Shown here piece by piece: positions 8,234-17,193 of a stretch of DNA of 64,000 nt. Under the pieces are notes generated by a model. The model saw nothing but the letters and a program-made list of their open reading frames with translations, had not been told where the DNA came from and did no database searches. The first letter of the stretch is position 1, and every line of letters starts with the position of its first letter. The stretch covers positions 62,001-126,000 of the forward strand of contig JADJYS010000004.1 of the NCBI GenBank assembly GCA_016719645.1, written 5' to 3'. The position numbers and the translations under genes are program-made. This stretch comes from a bacterium. Its GTDB lineage: Bacteria; Krumholzibacteriota; Krumholzibacteriia; LZORAL124-64-63.

Positions 8234-9331
8234 TCAGTTGCCGCCGCGCGCCGCCTTCAGCACCAGCTCGATGCGCCGGTTGCGCGCCTTGCCGTCCTCG
8301 GTCGTGTTCGGCGCGACCGGGCTGTCCGGCCCCATCCCCGTCGCGGCCAGGGAGGACGCGGGCGCGTCGAGCCGCTTGGCCAGCGCCGCCGCCACGGCCC
8401 GCGCGCGGGCCAGCGACAGCTTCTGGTTGGCGCCGCGGGGGCCGCTGTCGTCGGTGTGGCCCTCGACCTCGGGCACGAGATCGGGGAAGCGCCGGATCGC
8501 CTCGGCGGCCTTGTCCAGCAGCGGGTCGTACTTGGGGTTCAGCCACGCGTTGCCCGAGGCGAACTTCAGCCCCGTCAGCCGCACCCGCACGTCCCCCTCG
8601 GGGGTCAGCCAGACCTGCCCCTCCTGCGGCGTGAAGAGCTGCCCGAGGCTGCGCACTTCCGCCTCGCGGTCCTGCACCATGGTCTCCCGCGACGCGGCGG
8701 CGGAGAGGTCGGCCTCCGCGACGCCCGCCCGCAGCTGCGACTCCCAGAGGGCGTGCCGCGCCGCGGTCAGCTCCCGCCGCAGCCCGGCGATGGTCGTGTC
8801 CTGGGCGGCGCGCCCCCCCTCGACCCAGGCCCCGTACCCGCGGTTGACCGCTTCCAGCGAATCCGCCCGCACCCGCAGCGCCGTCATCTCCCGGTCGAGG
8901 TCCGCCAGCACGCGCCGGCCCGCCGCCTCGCCCGTGAGCGCCGGGTCGAGCGTCAGGCCCGCGACGGTGGCGACCCGCCCGACGAGGCGGTCGTAGCGCT
9001 CGGCCGCCTCCTGCCAATCGTGGCGGGCCGACCGCAGATCCTCGATGAAGCGGATGCGTCCGAGCGCGCGGGCGGCCGCCAGCTCGGCGGCGGCCAGGGT
9101 GCCGTCGCAGTCGCCGCCGCCGGCGACGCAGCCGACCGCCACGTCGTTCGCGGCCTCGGCGGCGCGGTAGTCGTCGGGGCAGCGCTTGTCGGCGCCGAGC
9201 TCCCGGGCCTGGGCGAGCGTGGCCGCGACGGCGGCGGCCCGCTCCTGCGGCGTCGCCGCGACGGCGGCGGCGGCGAACAGGGTGGCGAGCAGGAGGGCGG
9301 CGGACGGGAGCGTCGGGAACGGTCGTCTCAT
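8234..9331 (-). CDS. OmpA-family peptidoglycan-binding protein
   Basis: A 365-residue exported protein: signal peptide (MRRPFPTLPSAALLLATLFAAAA), a long Ala-rich helical region of about residues 25-240 with heptad-like spacing, and a C-terminal OmpA domain. The peptidoglycan-binding signature is clear (VEGHTDDSGPRGANQKLSLARA, read here as GHTDDSG...N..LS..RA). It probably bridges outer envelope and cell wall. The start at 9331 overlaps the stop of the oxidoreductase gene by four bases (ATGA), so it is translationally coupled at the end of the minus-strand operon from 13031. Confidence 0.88.
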   Translation of the reverse strand: MRRPFPTLPSAALLLATLFAAAAVAATPQERAAAVAATLAQARELGADKRCPDDYRAAEAANDVAVGCVAGGGDCDGTLAAAELAAARALGRIRFIEDLRSARHDWQEAAERYDRLVGRVATVAGLTLDPALTGEAAGRRVLADLDREMTALRVRADSLEAVNRGYGAWVEGGRAAQDTTIAGLRRELTAARHALWESQLRAGVAEADLSAAASRETMVQDREAEVRSLGQLFTPQEGQVWLTPEGDVRVRLTGLKFASGNAWLNPKYDPLLDKAAEAIRRFPDLVPEVEGHTDDSGPRGANQKLSLARARAVAAALAKRLDAPASSLAATGMGPDSPVAPNTTEDGKARNRRIELVLKAARGGN

Positions 9332-10410
9332 GAGCGGGGTCCTTCCTGGTCTCCCACCGGGCAGCCGGGGTCGCCGCGCGCGGCGGCGGCGTCGCTGACC
9401 AGCAGGATCTTGCCGCGGTTGCGCCGCTCCTGCAGCGCGAGGTGGGCGCGACCGGCGTCGCGGAACGGGTAAGCGCGATCGAGCACGGGCCTCACTTCGC
9501 CCGCCGCGGCCAGCGCGAGGATCTCGCGCATCCAGCCGGCGACGCGGGCGCCGTCGTCCCAGAGGCGGCCCAGGTTGACGCCCAGGACGCCCCGGTTGTC
9601 GTTCACCAGCCGCAGCGGGTTCAGCAGCAGCCAGGGCACGCCGGCCAGCGTGCGCAGGGGCGCCAGCCGCGACCCGCGCAGCGTCGCCGCGTCGGCGAAG
9701 CCGAACAGCACCAGCCGGCCGGTGGGCGCGAGGCACTCGTAGCTCTCGCGGATCCAGCGGCCGTGGCGGGGCTCCAGCACCACGTCGGCGCCGCGCCCGC
9801 CCGTCGCCTCCCGCACCGCGGCGGCGGCGCCGCGCCGGCGCGAGTCCAGGCACAGCTCCACGCCCCGCTCGCGCAGCCAGGCGTGCTTCGACGGCGAGGC
9901 GCTGCCCAGCACGCGGGCGCCGCGGCGGCGCGCCAGCTGCGCCGCGGCCGTGCCCACGCCGCCCGCGGCGCCGTGGATCAGCACCGCGTCGCCGGCGCGG
10001 GGCGGCGCCATGATCTCGAGCATCTGCCAGGCGGTCAGGAAGTTCACCGGCAACGCCGCGGCCTCGGCCGTGCCGACGCCGTCGGGCAGGGGGAACACGG
10101 CGCCGGCCGGCACGCAGACGACGTCGGCGTAGCCGCCGAAGTTGCAGAAGGCCAGCGCGCGGCGCCCGGCCAGCGCCGCCGGCGCCCCCTCGCCCAGCGC
10201 GTCCACGACGCCCGCGACCTCGTAGCCCGGGACCATGGGCAGGCGCGGCGCCCCGGGGTACAGGCCGATGCGGATCATCACGTCCGCGAAGTTGACGCCG
10301 GCGTAGTCGACGCGCAGGCGCACCTCGCCGGGCCGCGGCACGGGATCGGGCTCCTCGCGCAGGGCCAGCGCCTCGGGGCCGCCGCGGCGGGTGATCCAGA
10401 CGCGTTGCAA
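9328..10410 (-). CDS. Zinc-independent quinone oxidoreductase-like MDR protein
   Basis: A 360-residue medium-chain dehydrogenase/reductase of the quinone oxidoreductase (QOR/VAT-1-like) group. The N-terminal GroES-like half has YAGVNFADVMIR and VPGYEVAGVV; the nucleotide-binding motif is HGAAGGVGTAAAQLA. The zinc ligands of alcohol dehydrogenases are absent. It likely reduces quinones or enones with NADPH. The start is TTG, one base after the stop of the lipoprotein gene, and its own stop overlaps the OmpA-like start, so translation is coupled on both sides. Confidence 0.87.
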   Translation of the reverse strand: MQRVWITRRGGPEALALREEPDPVPRPGEVRLRVDYAGVNFADVMIRIGLYPGAPRLPMVPGYEVAGVVDALGEGAPAALAGRRALAFCNFGGYADVVCVPAGAVFPLPDGVGTAEAAALPVNFLTAWQMLEIMAPPRAGDAVLIHGAAGGVGTAAAQLARRRGARVLGSASPSKHAWLRERGVELCLDSRRRGAAAAVREATGGRGADVVLEPRHGRWIRESYECLAPTGRLVLFGFADAATLRGSRLAPLRTLAGVPWLLLNPLRLVNDNRGVLGVNLGRLWDDGARVAGWMREILALAAAGEVRPVLDRAYPFRDAGRAHLALQERRNRGKILLVSDAAAARGDPGCPVGDQEGPRS

Positions 10411-10411
10411 C

Positions 10412-10951
10412 TCAGCGGCCGCCGTCGAAGTCCGCCGCGCGGCCGGCGCGGACGACCAGGTCGTCCAGCCAGAAGCGGCCGGCGCCGTCGGCGTAGACCG
10501 CCACGCGCAGCTTCGCCGGGCGCTCGCCGGCCTTCAGCGGCACGAGCACCGCGACGTCGGTCCAGGGCACCGTCCGGCGGATCTCGCGCAGGGCGGTGCG
10601 GGCCAGCCGCGGCTCGCCCTCGCGGGGGAAGATCCAGAGATCCAGGTACACGTTGCGCCGGATCAGCTCGCTGCGCACGCGGGCGCCCAGGGCGATCGCC
10701 TCGACGTCGCCCCGCGGCCCCTCCAGCTCGCAGAGGTTGACCTGGATCCGCTCTCGCGCGGTGTCGACCAGCAGCACGCCGCCGTCGGCGCCGTTCTCGA
10801 GGACCGCGTCGGGGTCCAGCTCGAGCAGGCCCGCCGCATCGTCGAAGGTGAGGGTGGCCAGCGTCTGCGGCCCCTTGCCGCCGCAGCCGGCGAGCAGGCC
10901 CAGCAGGACCGCCGCCGCCAGGCAGCACCGTCGCATCGTCATGGAGTTCAT
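10412..10951 (-). CDS. Predicted lipoprotein of unknown function
   Basis: A 179-residue lipoprotein: short charged N terminus, hydrophobic stretch and lipobox LLAGCGG give a lipid-anchored Cys near residue 23. The mature part looks like a beta-rich jelly-roll (LATLTFDDAAGLLEL ... YADGAGRFWLDDLVV), similar in feel to carbohydrate-binding or discoidin-like folds, but no family is recognised. The ATG at 10951 has GGGGAG six bases upstream; a GTG immediately before is an alternative. It lies between the OPT transporter and the oxidoreductase in one minus-strand set. Confidence 0.75.
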   Translation of the reverse strand: MNSMTMRRCCLAAAVLLGLLAGCGGKGPQTLATLTFDDAAGLLELDPDAVLENGADGGVLLVDTARERIQVNLCELEGPRGDVEAIALGARVRSELIRRNVYLDLWIFPREGEPRLARTALREIRRTVPWTDVAVLVPLKAGERPAKLRVAVYADGAGRFWLDDLVVRAGRAADFDGGR

Positions 10952-10971
10952 CACCGTCTCCCCGATGGAAG

Positions 10972-10993
10972 GGGGCGGCCCCGCGGCCGCCCC
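10972..10993 (-). terminator. Hairpin between OPT transporter and lipoprotein genes
   Basis: A perfect 9-bp stem GGGGCGGCC / GGCCGCCCC with a 4-base loop, 28 bases after the OPT stop codon and 20 bases before the lipoprotein start. No U tract follows, so it may attenuate rather than end transcription. Confidence 0.45.
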
Positions 10994-11021
10994 GTCGCCG
11001 ATCGAACCGGGCCCGCCGGGA

Positions 11022-13031
11022 TCAGTCCTTGGCGGCCGCCCGCGAGCTGCGGTACAGGTAGTAGCCCAGGAGGCAGAACATCACCAGCGTCAGCACGGCC
11101 GAGGCGGGGTTCTCGAGCCACGCGTCCGTGCCCAGGAAACGATCCACGCTCCACTCGGCGTCGCCGGTCGTCTGGATCCCCGTGAACTTGATGATCGAGG
11201 CGATGACGCCCATGATGGCGCCGCCGGCCACGAACCCGCTCGCGATGAGCGTGCCGCGGTCCTTGCGGGCGGTCTGCGCCGCCTCGCTGCCGCCCTTGCC
11301 GACCCAGTAGGCGATCAGGCCGCCGGCCAGCACCGGCGTGTTGACCTCCAGGGGCAGGTACATGCCCAGGGCGAAGGCGAGCGCCGGCAGGCCCGTCCAC
11401 TGCAGGATCAGCGCCATGAAGATGCCGGCCATGTACAGCAGCCACGGGGCCGGCTGGCCGGTCATCAGGGGCTCGATCACGGCCACCATCGCGTTGGCCT
11501 GGGGCGCGGGCAGGGCGCCCTCGCCGGAGAAGCCGTAGCTGGTGTTCAGGATCATGATCACCGCGGTCACCGAGACGGCCGCCACGACCGTGCCCAGGAA
11601 CTTCCACTTCTCCTGGGTGGAGGGCGTCGTGCCCAGCCAGTAGCCGATCTTCAGGTCGCTGACGAAGCCGCCGCTCATCGACAGGGCGGTGCAGACCACG
11701 CCGCCGATCAGCAGCGCCGCCACGATGCCCTCCGGGCCCTGCAGGCCCACGGCCTTCAGGACCACCGAGCTGATGATCAGGGTCATCAGGGTCATGCCGG
11801 ACACCGGGTTGGTGCCCACGATGGCGATGGCGCGCGCGGCGACCGTCGTGAACAGGAACGAGATGCCGGCCACGACCGCCAGGCCGGCCAGGGCCTGGCC
11901 CATGCCCACGCCGGGCACCATGAACCAGAAGAAGCAGAACACGGCCAGCAGGGTCATGATCAGGCCCGAGGTCACGATGTTCATCGGCAGGTCGCGCTGC
12001 GTGCGCTCGACGACGCCGCCGGCCGCGGACTTGGCCGCCGCGCCGCCGGCCGCCAGCTTGAAGGCGCCCAGGATGATGCTGCGGCTCTTCCACACGCCGA
12101 TCAGGCCGCTCATCGCGATCGCGCCGATGCCCACCGGCCGCACGAAGTTGCGGAAGATCATGAGCGTGTCCAGGCCGTCGAGGGCCTCCAGGCGGTACAG
12201 CGTGCCGGAGATCGTGACGCCCTTGCCCAGGATGCCGATCATCGGGGTCATCACCCACCACGACAGGAACGAGCCGCAGGCGATGATCAGCGCGTAGCGC
12301 AGGCCGATGATGTAGCCCAGGCCGATGATCGCGGCCTCGGTCATCATGTGGAACTCCAGGCGGACCTTCCTGGAGAGCGACTCGCCCCACGCGAACGCGG
12401 GCGTGCCGAAGGTCTCGCGCCACAGGCCGCACGTCTGCGAGAACAGCTGGAAGCCGCCGGCCAGCAGGCCGCTCTTGACCAGCACGCCGGCCTGGCCGCC
12501 GCCGGCCTCGCCCGCCATCAGCACCTCGGTGCTGGCGGTGGCCTCGGGGAACGGGAACTCGCCGTGCATCTCCTTGACGAAGAAGCGGCGGAAGGGGATC
12601 AGGAACAGGATGCCCAGGAAGCCGCCCAGCAGGGAGGCCAGGCACATCTGCAGGAAGTTCGTCTTGTCCGACAGGTTCAGGATGTAGATGCCGGGCAGCG
12701 TGAAGATGGCGCCGGCCACGACCACGCCCGAGGCGGAGCCGATGGACTGGATCATCACGTTCTGCTGCAGGGCGTCCTTGCGCTTCGCGCTCAGTCCGAT
12801 CGCCAGGATCGTGATCGGGATGGCCGCCTCGAACACCTGGCCGATCTTCAGGCCCAGGTAGGCCGCCGCCGCCGAGAAGATCACCGCGAACACCAGGCCC
12901 CAGATCAGGGAGTAGGGGGTCAGCTCGGGCACGATCCGGCCGGTCGGCACGACGGGGACGAATTCCTCGCCGGGCTTGAGCTTGCGGTAGGCGTTCTCGG
13001 GGAGGCTCTTGGCCTTGCCGCTGACGTCCAT
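11022..13031 (-). CDS. OPT-family oligopeptide/metal-chelate transporter
   Basis: A 669-residue inner-membrane transporter of the OPT family (oligopeptides, or metal-siderophore complexes as in the YSL branch). About 14-16 hydrophobic helices are visible. Family features include the early AAYLGLKIGQVFEAAIP segment, FPFPEATASTEVL, and a repeat of the helix pairs in the second half. The start at 13031 was selected because GGAGG lies six bases upstream; ATGs at 13049 lack it. It heads a minus-strand run with a lipoprotein, an oxidoreductase and an OmpA-like protein, and is divergent from the multihaem locus. Confidence 0.9.
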   Translation of the reverse strand: MDVSGKAKSLPENAYRKLKPGEEFVPVVPTGRIVPELTPYSLIWGLVFAVIFSAAAAYLGLKIGQVFEAAIPITILAIGLSAKRKDALQQNVMIQSIGSASGVVVAGAIFTLPGIYILNLSDKTNFLQMCLASLLGGFLGILFLIPFRRFFVKEMHGEFPFPEATASTEVLMAGEAGGGQAGVLVKSGLLAGGFQLFSQTCGLWRETFGTPAFAWGESLSRKVRLEFHMMTEAAIIGLGYIIGLRYALIIACGSFLSWWVMTPMIGILGKGVTISGTLYRLEALDGLDTLMIFRNFVRPVGIGAIAMSGLIGVWKSRSIILGAFKLAAGGAAAKSAAGGVVERTQRDLPMNIVTSGLIMTLLAVFCFFWFMVPGVGMGQALAGLAVVAGISFLFTTVAARAIAIVGTNPVSGMTLMTLIISSVVLKAVGLQGPEGIVAALLIGGVVCTALSMSGGFVSDLKIGYWLGTTPSTQEKWKFLGTVVAAVSVTAVIMILNTSYGFSGEGALPAPQANAMVAVIEPLMTGQPAPWLLYMAGIFMALILQWTGLPALAFALGMYLPLEVNTPVLAGGLIAYWVGKGGSEAAQTARKDRGTLIASGFVAGGAIMGVIASIIKFTGIQTTGDAEWSVDRFLGTDAWLENPASAVLTLVMFCLLGYYLYRSSRAAAKD

Positions 13032-13158
13032 GGACACCTCCGTCATCACACGCGGAAGAAGGGGCGCACCCGGGATCGCTCCACGGGGGCACCGGACATG
13101 TGGGGGAAACTACCACCTCCGGCGCTCCGGGACAACCTCTAGCACCGGGACATAGTTG

Positions 13159-13186
13159 TTGAATCGGGACGACAAGAGCCTAGAAT
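13159..13186 (+). promoter_or_regulatory. Candidate promoter of the multihaem electron-transfer operon
   Basis: TTGAAT at 13159, 16-base spacer, TAGAAT at 13181, placing the start of transcription near 13193 and leaving a 30-base leader with GGGGAGAG before the ATG at 13223. Confidence 0.6.
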
Positions 13187-13222
13187 CGTCTCGCTTCCAG
13201 CTTCCACCCGGGGAGAGACCGC

Positions 13223-14056
13223 ATGGCCGTCGCGAACGCGCGTGCATTCCGGATCGTTCTGAGGATCGCTTACCTGCTGCTCGCGGCCGCGCTCACCTGG
13301 CTGCTCGCGGCCGGGATCGACTACTACAGCCTGCCGCTGGACCAGCGCCCGCACCACCCGGACTTCCGCAGCCTGCGCCCGGCCGGCACGGTGGGACACG
13401 GTCTGGGCATCGTGGGCAGCCTGCAGATCCTGCTGCTGCTGCTCTATTCCCTGCGCAAGCGCTGGCGCCGGCTCGCCGGCCTGGGGCACATCGGCCGCTG
13501 GCTGGACGCCCACATCTTCCTGGGGATCTCGGGACCGCTGCTGGTGACCCTCCACACGTCGTTCAAGGTGCAAGGCCTGGTCGCCGTCAGCTACTGGTCG
13601 ATGATGGCCGTGGCGGTCAGCGGCGTCTTCGGGCGCTACCTCTACCTCCAGCTGCCGCGCAACGTGCTGGGCGAAGCCATGACCCTCGAGCAGATCCAGG
13701 CCCAGCTCGCGGAAACCGACCGGCGCCTGCGGGAGCAGCACGGGCTGGACCAGCGTCTCATGTCCGCTCTGGAGGCCGTCACGACCGCCGGCGGCAGCCT
13801 CTGGCGCCTCCCTTTGAACAACTTGTTGCTGGGCATGCGGTTGCGGAGTCAACTGCCGGCCGGCGCCTCGTCGGTCGTCCTGGCCGACGCCAAGGCGCGG
13901 GTCTTGCTCGGTCGGCGGATCCTGTTCCACAACCGCATCCAGGAGCTGTTCCACTATTGGCACGTCATCCACAAACCCTTCGCATTCCTCATGTTGATCA
14001 TCATGGTGGTCCACGTGGGCGTGACCGTGGCCCTGGGATACCGATGGGTGTTCTGA
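13223..14056 (+). CDS. Integral membrane di-haem b-type cytochrome-like protein
   Basis: A 277-residue inner-membrane protein with four main hydrophobic helices (about 13-30, 60-76, 96-112 with 121-140, and 252-272) and a cytosolic or periplasmic helical hairpin at 150-185. Histidines sit where b-haem ligands would: His97 and His111 are 14 apart in one helix, and His250 (with His247) and His264 are 14 apart in the last; His59 is an extra candidate. The gene opens the plus-strand operon encoding two large c-type cytochromes, a barrel and a flavoprotein, so it probably passes electrons between quinol and the periplasmic cytochromes. Family name not recognised. Confidence 0.78.
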   Translation: MAVANARAFRIVLRIAYLLLAAALTWLLAAGIDYYSLPLDQRPHHPDFRSLRPAGTVGHGLGIVGSLQILLLLLYSLRKRWRRLAGLGHIGRWLDAHIFLGISGPLLVTLHTSFKVQGLVAVSYWSMMAVAVSGVFGRYLYLQLPRNVLGEAMTLEQIQAQLAETDRRLREQHGLDQRLMSALEAVTTAGGSLWRLPLNNLLLGMRLRSQLPAGASSVVLADAKARVLLGRRILFHNRIQELFHYWHVIHKPFAFLMLIIMVVHVGVTVALGYRWVF

Positions 14057-15735
14057 GACATGCGTCTCATATTGCGATCAATATTGTCCTAATTTTGGGT
14101 CTCCCGGCCCTGGCCGCGGCCCAGCTCTCGCCCGGCAAACTGAGCCGCGCCCACGAAAAATTCGAAGGCGTCCGCCAGTGCACTTCGTGCCACGAGCTGG
14201 GCGACCAGACGGTCGGCCCGAAGTGTTTGGCCTGCCACCAGGAGATCGCCACGCGGGTGGCCGCGGGGCGCGGCCTGCACGCCGCCGCCGGCCACGAACA
14301 GTGCGCGACCTGCCACGTCGAGCACCAGGGCCGCGACTTCGACCTGGTGCACTGGCCGGCCGGCCCCCAGGCCTTCGACCACGCGACGGCGGGCTGGCCC
14401 CTCGAAGGCGCCCACCGCAAGCTGGAATGCCGCACGTGCCATCGGGCCGATCTGCTGCAGGACCTCTCGCTGGTCCGCGACCGCGGCAAGAACCCCGGGC
14501 GCACCTACCTCGGCCTGGGCACGGCGTGCCTGGACTGCCATCGCGACGAGCACCGGGGCCAGTTCGAGCGCGCCTGCACGGACTGCCACGGGAAGGACGC
14601 CTGGAAGCCGGCCGCCGGATTCGACCACGCCAAGACCGACTTCAAGCTCGAGGGGAAACACCGCGAAGCGGCCTGCGACCGCTGCCATCCGGTCTCGACC
14701 GAAACCGTCGAGGGCGTCGCCGATTCCTGGAGCCGCTACCGCCCCGTCGCGCACGACGGCTGCGCGGACTGCCACCAGGACCCCCACGCGGGCTCGCTCG
14801 GCAACGACTGCGCGCGCTGCCACGACGCCGCCGGCTGGCGGCGCGTCGCCGGCGGCGCCTTCGATCACGACCGCACCCGCTACCCGCTGCGGGGCCGGCA
14901 CGCCGCCCTGAAATGCGATGCCTGCCACCGCGCGGACGCCCCCCGCAACTCCCTGGTCTACGCCCGCTGCGACGGCTGCCACCGGGAACGCCACCCCGCG
15001 GCCGCCGACGGCCGCACCTTCGACGCCTGCAGCCGCTGCCACACCGTGGACCGGTTCGCCCCGTCGTCGTTCACGGTCGCGCGCCACGACTCCACGGACT
15101 TCGACCTCGCGGGCGCCCACCTCGCGGTGCCCTGCAGCGCCTGCCACGCGCCGGCCCGCAAGGGCGCGCCGACGCCCCTGCAGCGGCCGGCGGCGGCCTG
15201 CACGGATTGCCACCGCGATCCCCACGCCGGCACGAGCACCGCCGAAAAGGCCGAGACCGGCTGCCGGCTCTGCCACGACGTCGCGTCGTGGCGGACCGTG
15301 GCCTACGACCACGCCCGCACCCGCTTCCCCCTCGCGGGCAAGCACGCCACGACCGCGTGCCGGGCCTGCCATGCGCCGCCGGGCGCGCGCGCCGCGGCGG
15401 ACAGCCTGCGGTTCCGCCCCACCCCGGAGCGCTGCGACGCCTGCCACAAGGACCCGCACCGCGGCCAGTTCGCCGCGACGACGGCACCGCCCGTCACCGA
15501 TTGCGAACGCTGCCACGCCACCGTCGCCGGGTGGCGGGCGGTGCGCTTCGATCACGATCGCGACACGACCTTCCCGCTGGCGGGCGGCCACCTGAACGTG
15601 GCCTGCCTGGCCTGCCACCCCCGCGAGGGCGAGGGCGACGACCTCGCGGTCAGGTACCGGCCCGTCGACAAGCGCTGCGAGGCCTGCCACACGACGGGAT
15701 TCCTCGACACGCGAAACCAGGGAGACCGGCCATGA
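14044..15735 (+). CDS. Exported 20-haem c-type cytochrome
   Basis: A 563-residue secreted multihaem cytochrome. After a signal peptide (start MGVLRHASHIAIN, cleavage near AAAQ) twenty CxxCH motifs were counted, from CTSCH near residue 41 to CEACH near 550, about one haem per 27 residues. Recurrent FDHxxTxFxLxGxHxxxxCxxCH units show it grew by internal duplication of a cytochrome c3/c7-like module. The ATG at 14044 overlaps the cytochrome b gene by 13 bases and the stop overlaps the next ATG. It should form the periplasmic wire of the locus. Many additional His can supply bis-His ligands. No close named family is claimed. Confidence 0.9.
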   Translation: MGVLRHASHIAINIVLILGLPALAAAQLSPGKLSRAHEKFEGVRQCTSCHELGDQTVGPKCLACHQEIATRVAAGRGLHAAAGHEQCATCHVEHQGRDFDLVHWPAGPQAFDHATAGWPLEGAHRKLECRTCHRADLLQDLSLVRDRGKNPGRTYLGLGTACLDCHRDEHRGQFERACTDCHGKDAWKPAAGFDHAKTDFKLEGKHREAACDRCHPVSTETVEGVADSWSRYRPVAHDGCADCHQDPHAGSLGNDCARCHDAAGWRRVAGGAFDHDRTRYPLRGRHAALKCDACHRADAPRNSLVYARCDGCHRERHPAAADGRTFDACSRCHTVDRFAPSSFTVARHDSTDFDLAGAHLAVPCSACHAPARKGAPTPLQRPAAACTDCHRDPHAGTSTAEKAETGCRLCHDVASWRTVAYDHARTRFPLAGKHATTACRACHAPPGARAAADSLRFRPTPERCDACHKDPHRGQFAATTAPPVTDCERCHATVAGWRAVRFDHDRDTTFPLAGGHLNVACLACHPREGEGDDLAVRYRPVDKRCEACHTTGFLDTRNQGDRP

Positions 15736-17193
15736 TGCGACGCTGGCTGCTGCCGCTGTCGATCCTCGCGCTCGCCGCGGTGCGGGTCGCGGCCCAGGCC
15801 CCGGACCTCAGCCCGCACGGGGATCTCGACGTGCGCTGCGAGGTCTGCCACGACGCGTCGTCGTGGACCGTTCCCTGGCCGTCGCCGTCCTTCGACCACG
15901 CGACGACCGGCTACGTCCTGACCGGCCGCCACGCCCAGGCCGTCTGCTCCGGCTGCCACCAGGACCTGCAGTTCCGACGGGTCGCCTCGGCCTGCGCCGA
16001 CTGCCACCTGGACGTCCACCGCCGCCGCTTCGGCGCCCGCTGCGACGACTGCCACGACACGTCCGGCTGGGACGTGCGCGACGCGAGCCGCACCGTTCAC
16101 CCCGCGACCGGCTTCCCCCTGCTCGGCGCCCACGCCATGGTGGACTGCGACGCCTGCCACCAGGGATCGCCCGGCGAGGAGCACACCACGATCTCCGCCG
16201 ACTGCCTCAGCTGCCACGACGCCGACTACGAGGCGACGCGCGACCCCGACCACGCCGCGAACGGCTTCAGCACGGACTGCGTCAGCTGCCACGGGATGAC
16301 GGCGTCCGGCTGGGGCTCCGGCTCCTTCATCCATTCGCCGGCCTTCCCGCTGACCGGCGCCCACGCCACGGCGACCTGCGCCTCCTGCCACGCCACCGGC
16401 TACGCGGGCACGCCGACCGACTGCTACGCCTGCCACCGGCCCGACTACGAGGGGACCGACGATCCCGGCCACGTCGCCGCCGGCTTCAGCACCGACTGCC
16501 GGCAGTGCCACAGCGACGTCTCCTGGGACGGCGCCGACTTCGACCACGCCACCTCGGGCTTCGCCCTGACCGGCGCGCACGTCGACGGTGTCCTGCGTCT
16601 CCTGCCACGCCTCGGGCTACACGGGCACCCCGACCGACTGCTACGCCTGCCACCGGCCCGACTACGAGGGCACCGACGACCCCGACCACGTCGCCGCCGG
16701 CTACAGCACCGACTGCCGGCAGTGCCACAGCGACGTCTCCTGGGAGGGCGCGGACTTCGACCACACGGTCTCGGGCTTCCCGCTGACCGGCGCCCACGCG
16801 AGGACGACCTGCGTCTCCTGCCACGCCACCGGCTACGCGGGCACCCCGACCGACTGCTACGCCTGCCACCGGCCCGACTACGACGGGACCAACGACCCCG
16901 TCCACGTCGCCGCCGGCTTCAACACCCAGTGCGCCTCCTGCCATTCGACCTCTGTCTGGCAGCCGGCGAACTGGAACCACGACGCGCTGTTCCCGATCTA
17001 CTCGGGCCGGCACCGCGACGAGTGGAACGCCTGCGTCGACTGCCACGTGACGCCCACGAACTACGCCGTGTTCGAGTGCATCACCTGCCACGAGCACAAC
17101 CGCACGGACACCGACCGGGACCATCAGGGCGAGGACGGTTACGTCTACCAGAGCGCCGCCTGCTTCCAGTGCCACCCGCGAGGTGACGAATGA
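15732..17193 (+). CDS. Exported 19-haem c-type cytochrome, reading frame broken by one extra base
   Basis: Second secreted multihaem cytochrome (signal peptide MMRRWLLPLSILALAAVRVAAQ). Ten CxxCH motifs are read in frame up to about 16510, then a +1 shift near 16578-16590, and nine more continue in the next frame to the stop at 17193; 19 in total, about 486 residues after correction. The body consists of 72-residue units GAH...CASCHATGYAGTPTDCYACHRPDYEG...CRQCHSDVSW, described separately. The start overlaps the previous stop (ATGA) with GGAGA upstream, and the end overlaps the next start. The shift could be a sequencing error, since both halves keep all haem motifs. Confidence 0.85.
16125..17004 (+). 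repeat. Tandem 216-bp repeats encoding three-haem units
   Basis: Units begin with a GAH codon triplet at 16125, 16356, 16572 and 16789. Units 2, 3 and 4 are nearly identical in sequence, each carrying CxxCH, CYACH and a third motif; the first is 231 bp and more diverged. Unit 2 is exactly 216 bp, whereas unit 3 is 217 bp, which locates the frame-breaking extra base inside unit 3. Confidence 0.9.

Noticed and set aside
16125..17004. Regular repeats as a possible CRISPR array
   Set aside because: Units are 216 bp, coding, and carry CxxCH motifs; no short direct repeats with unique spacers occur and no cas genes are present.
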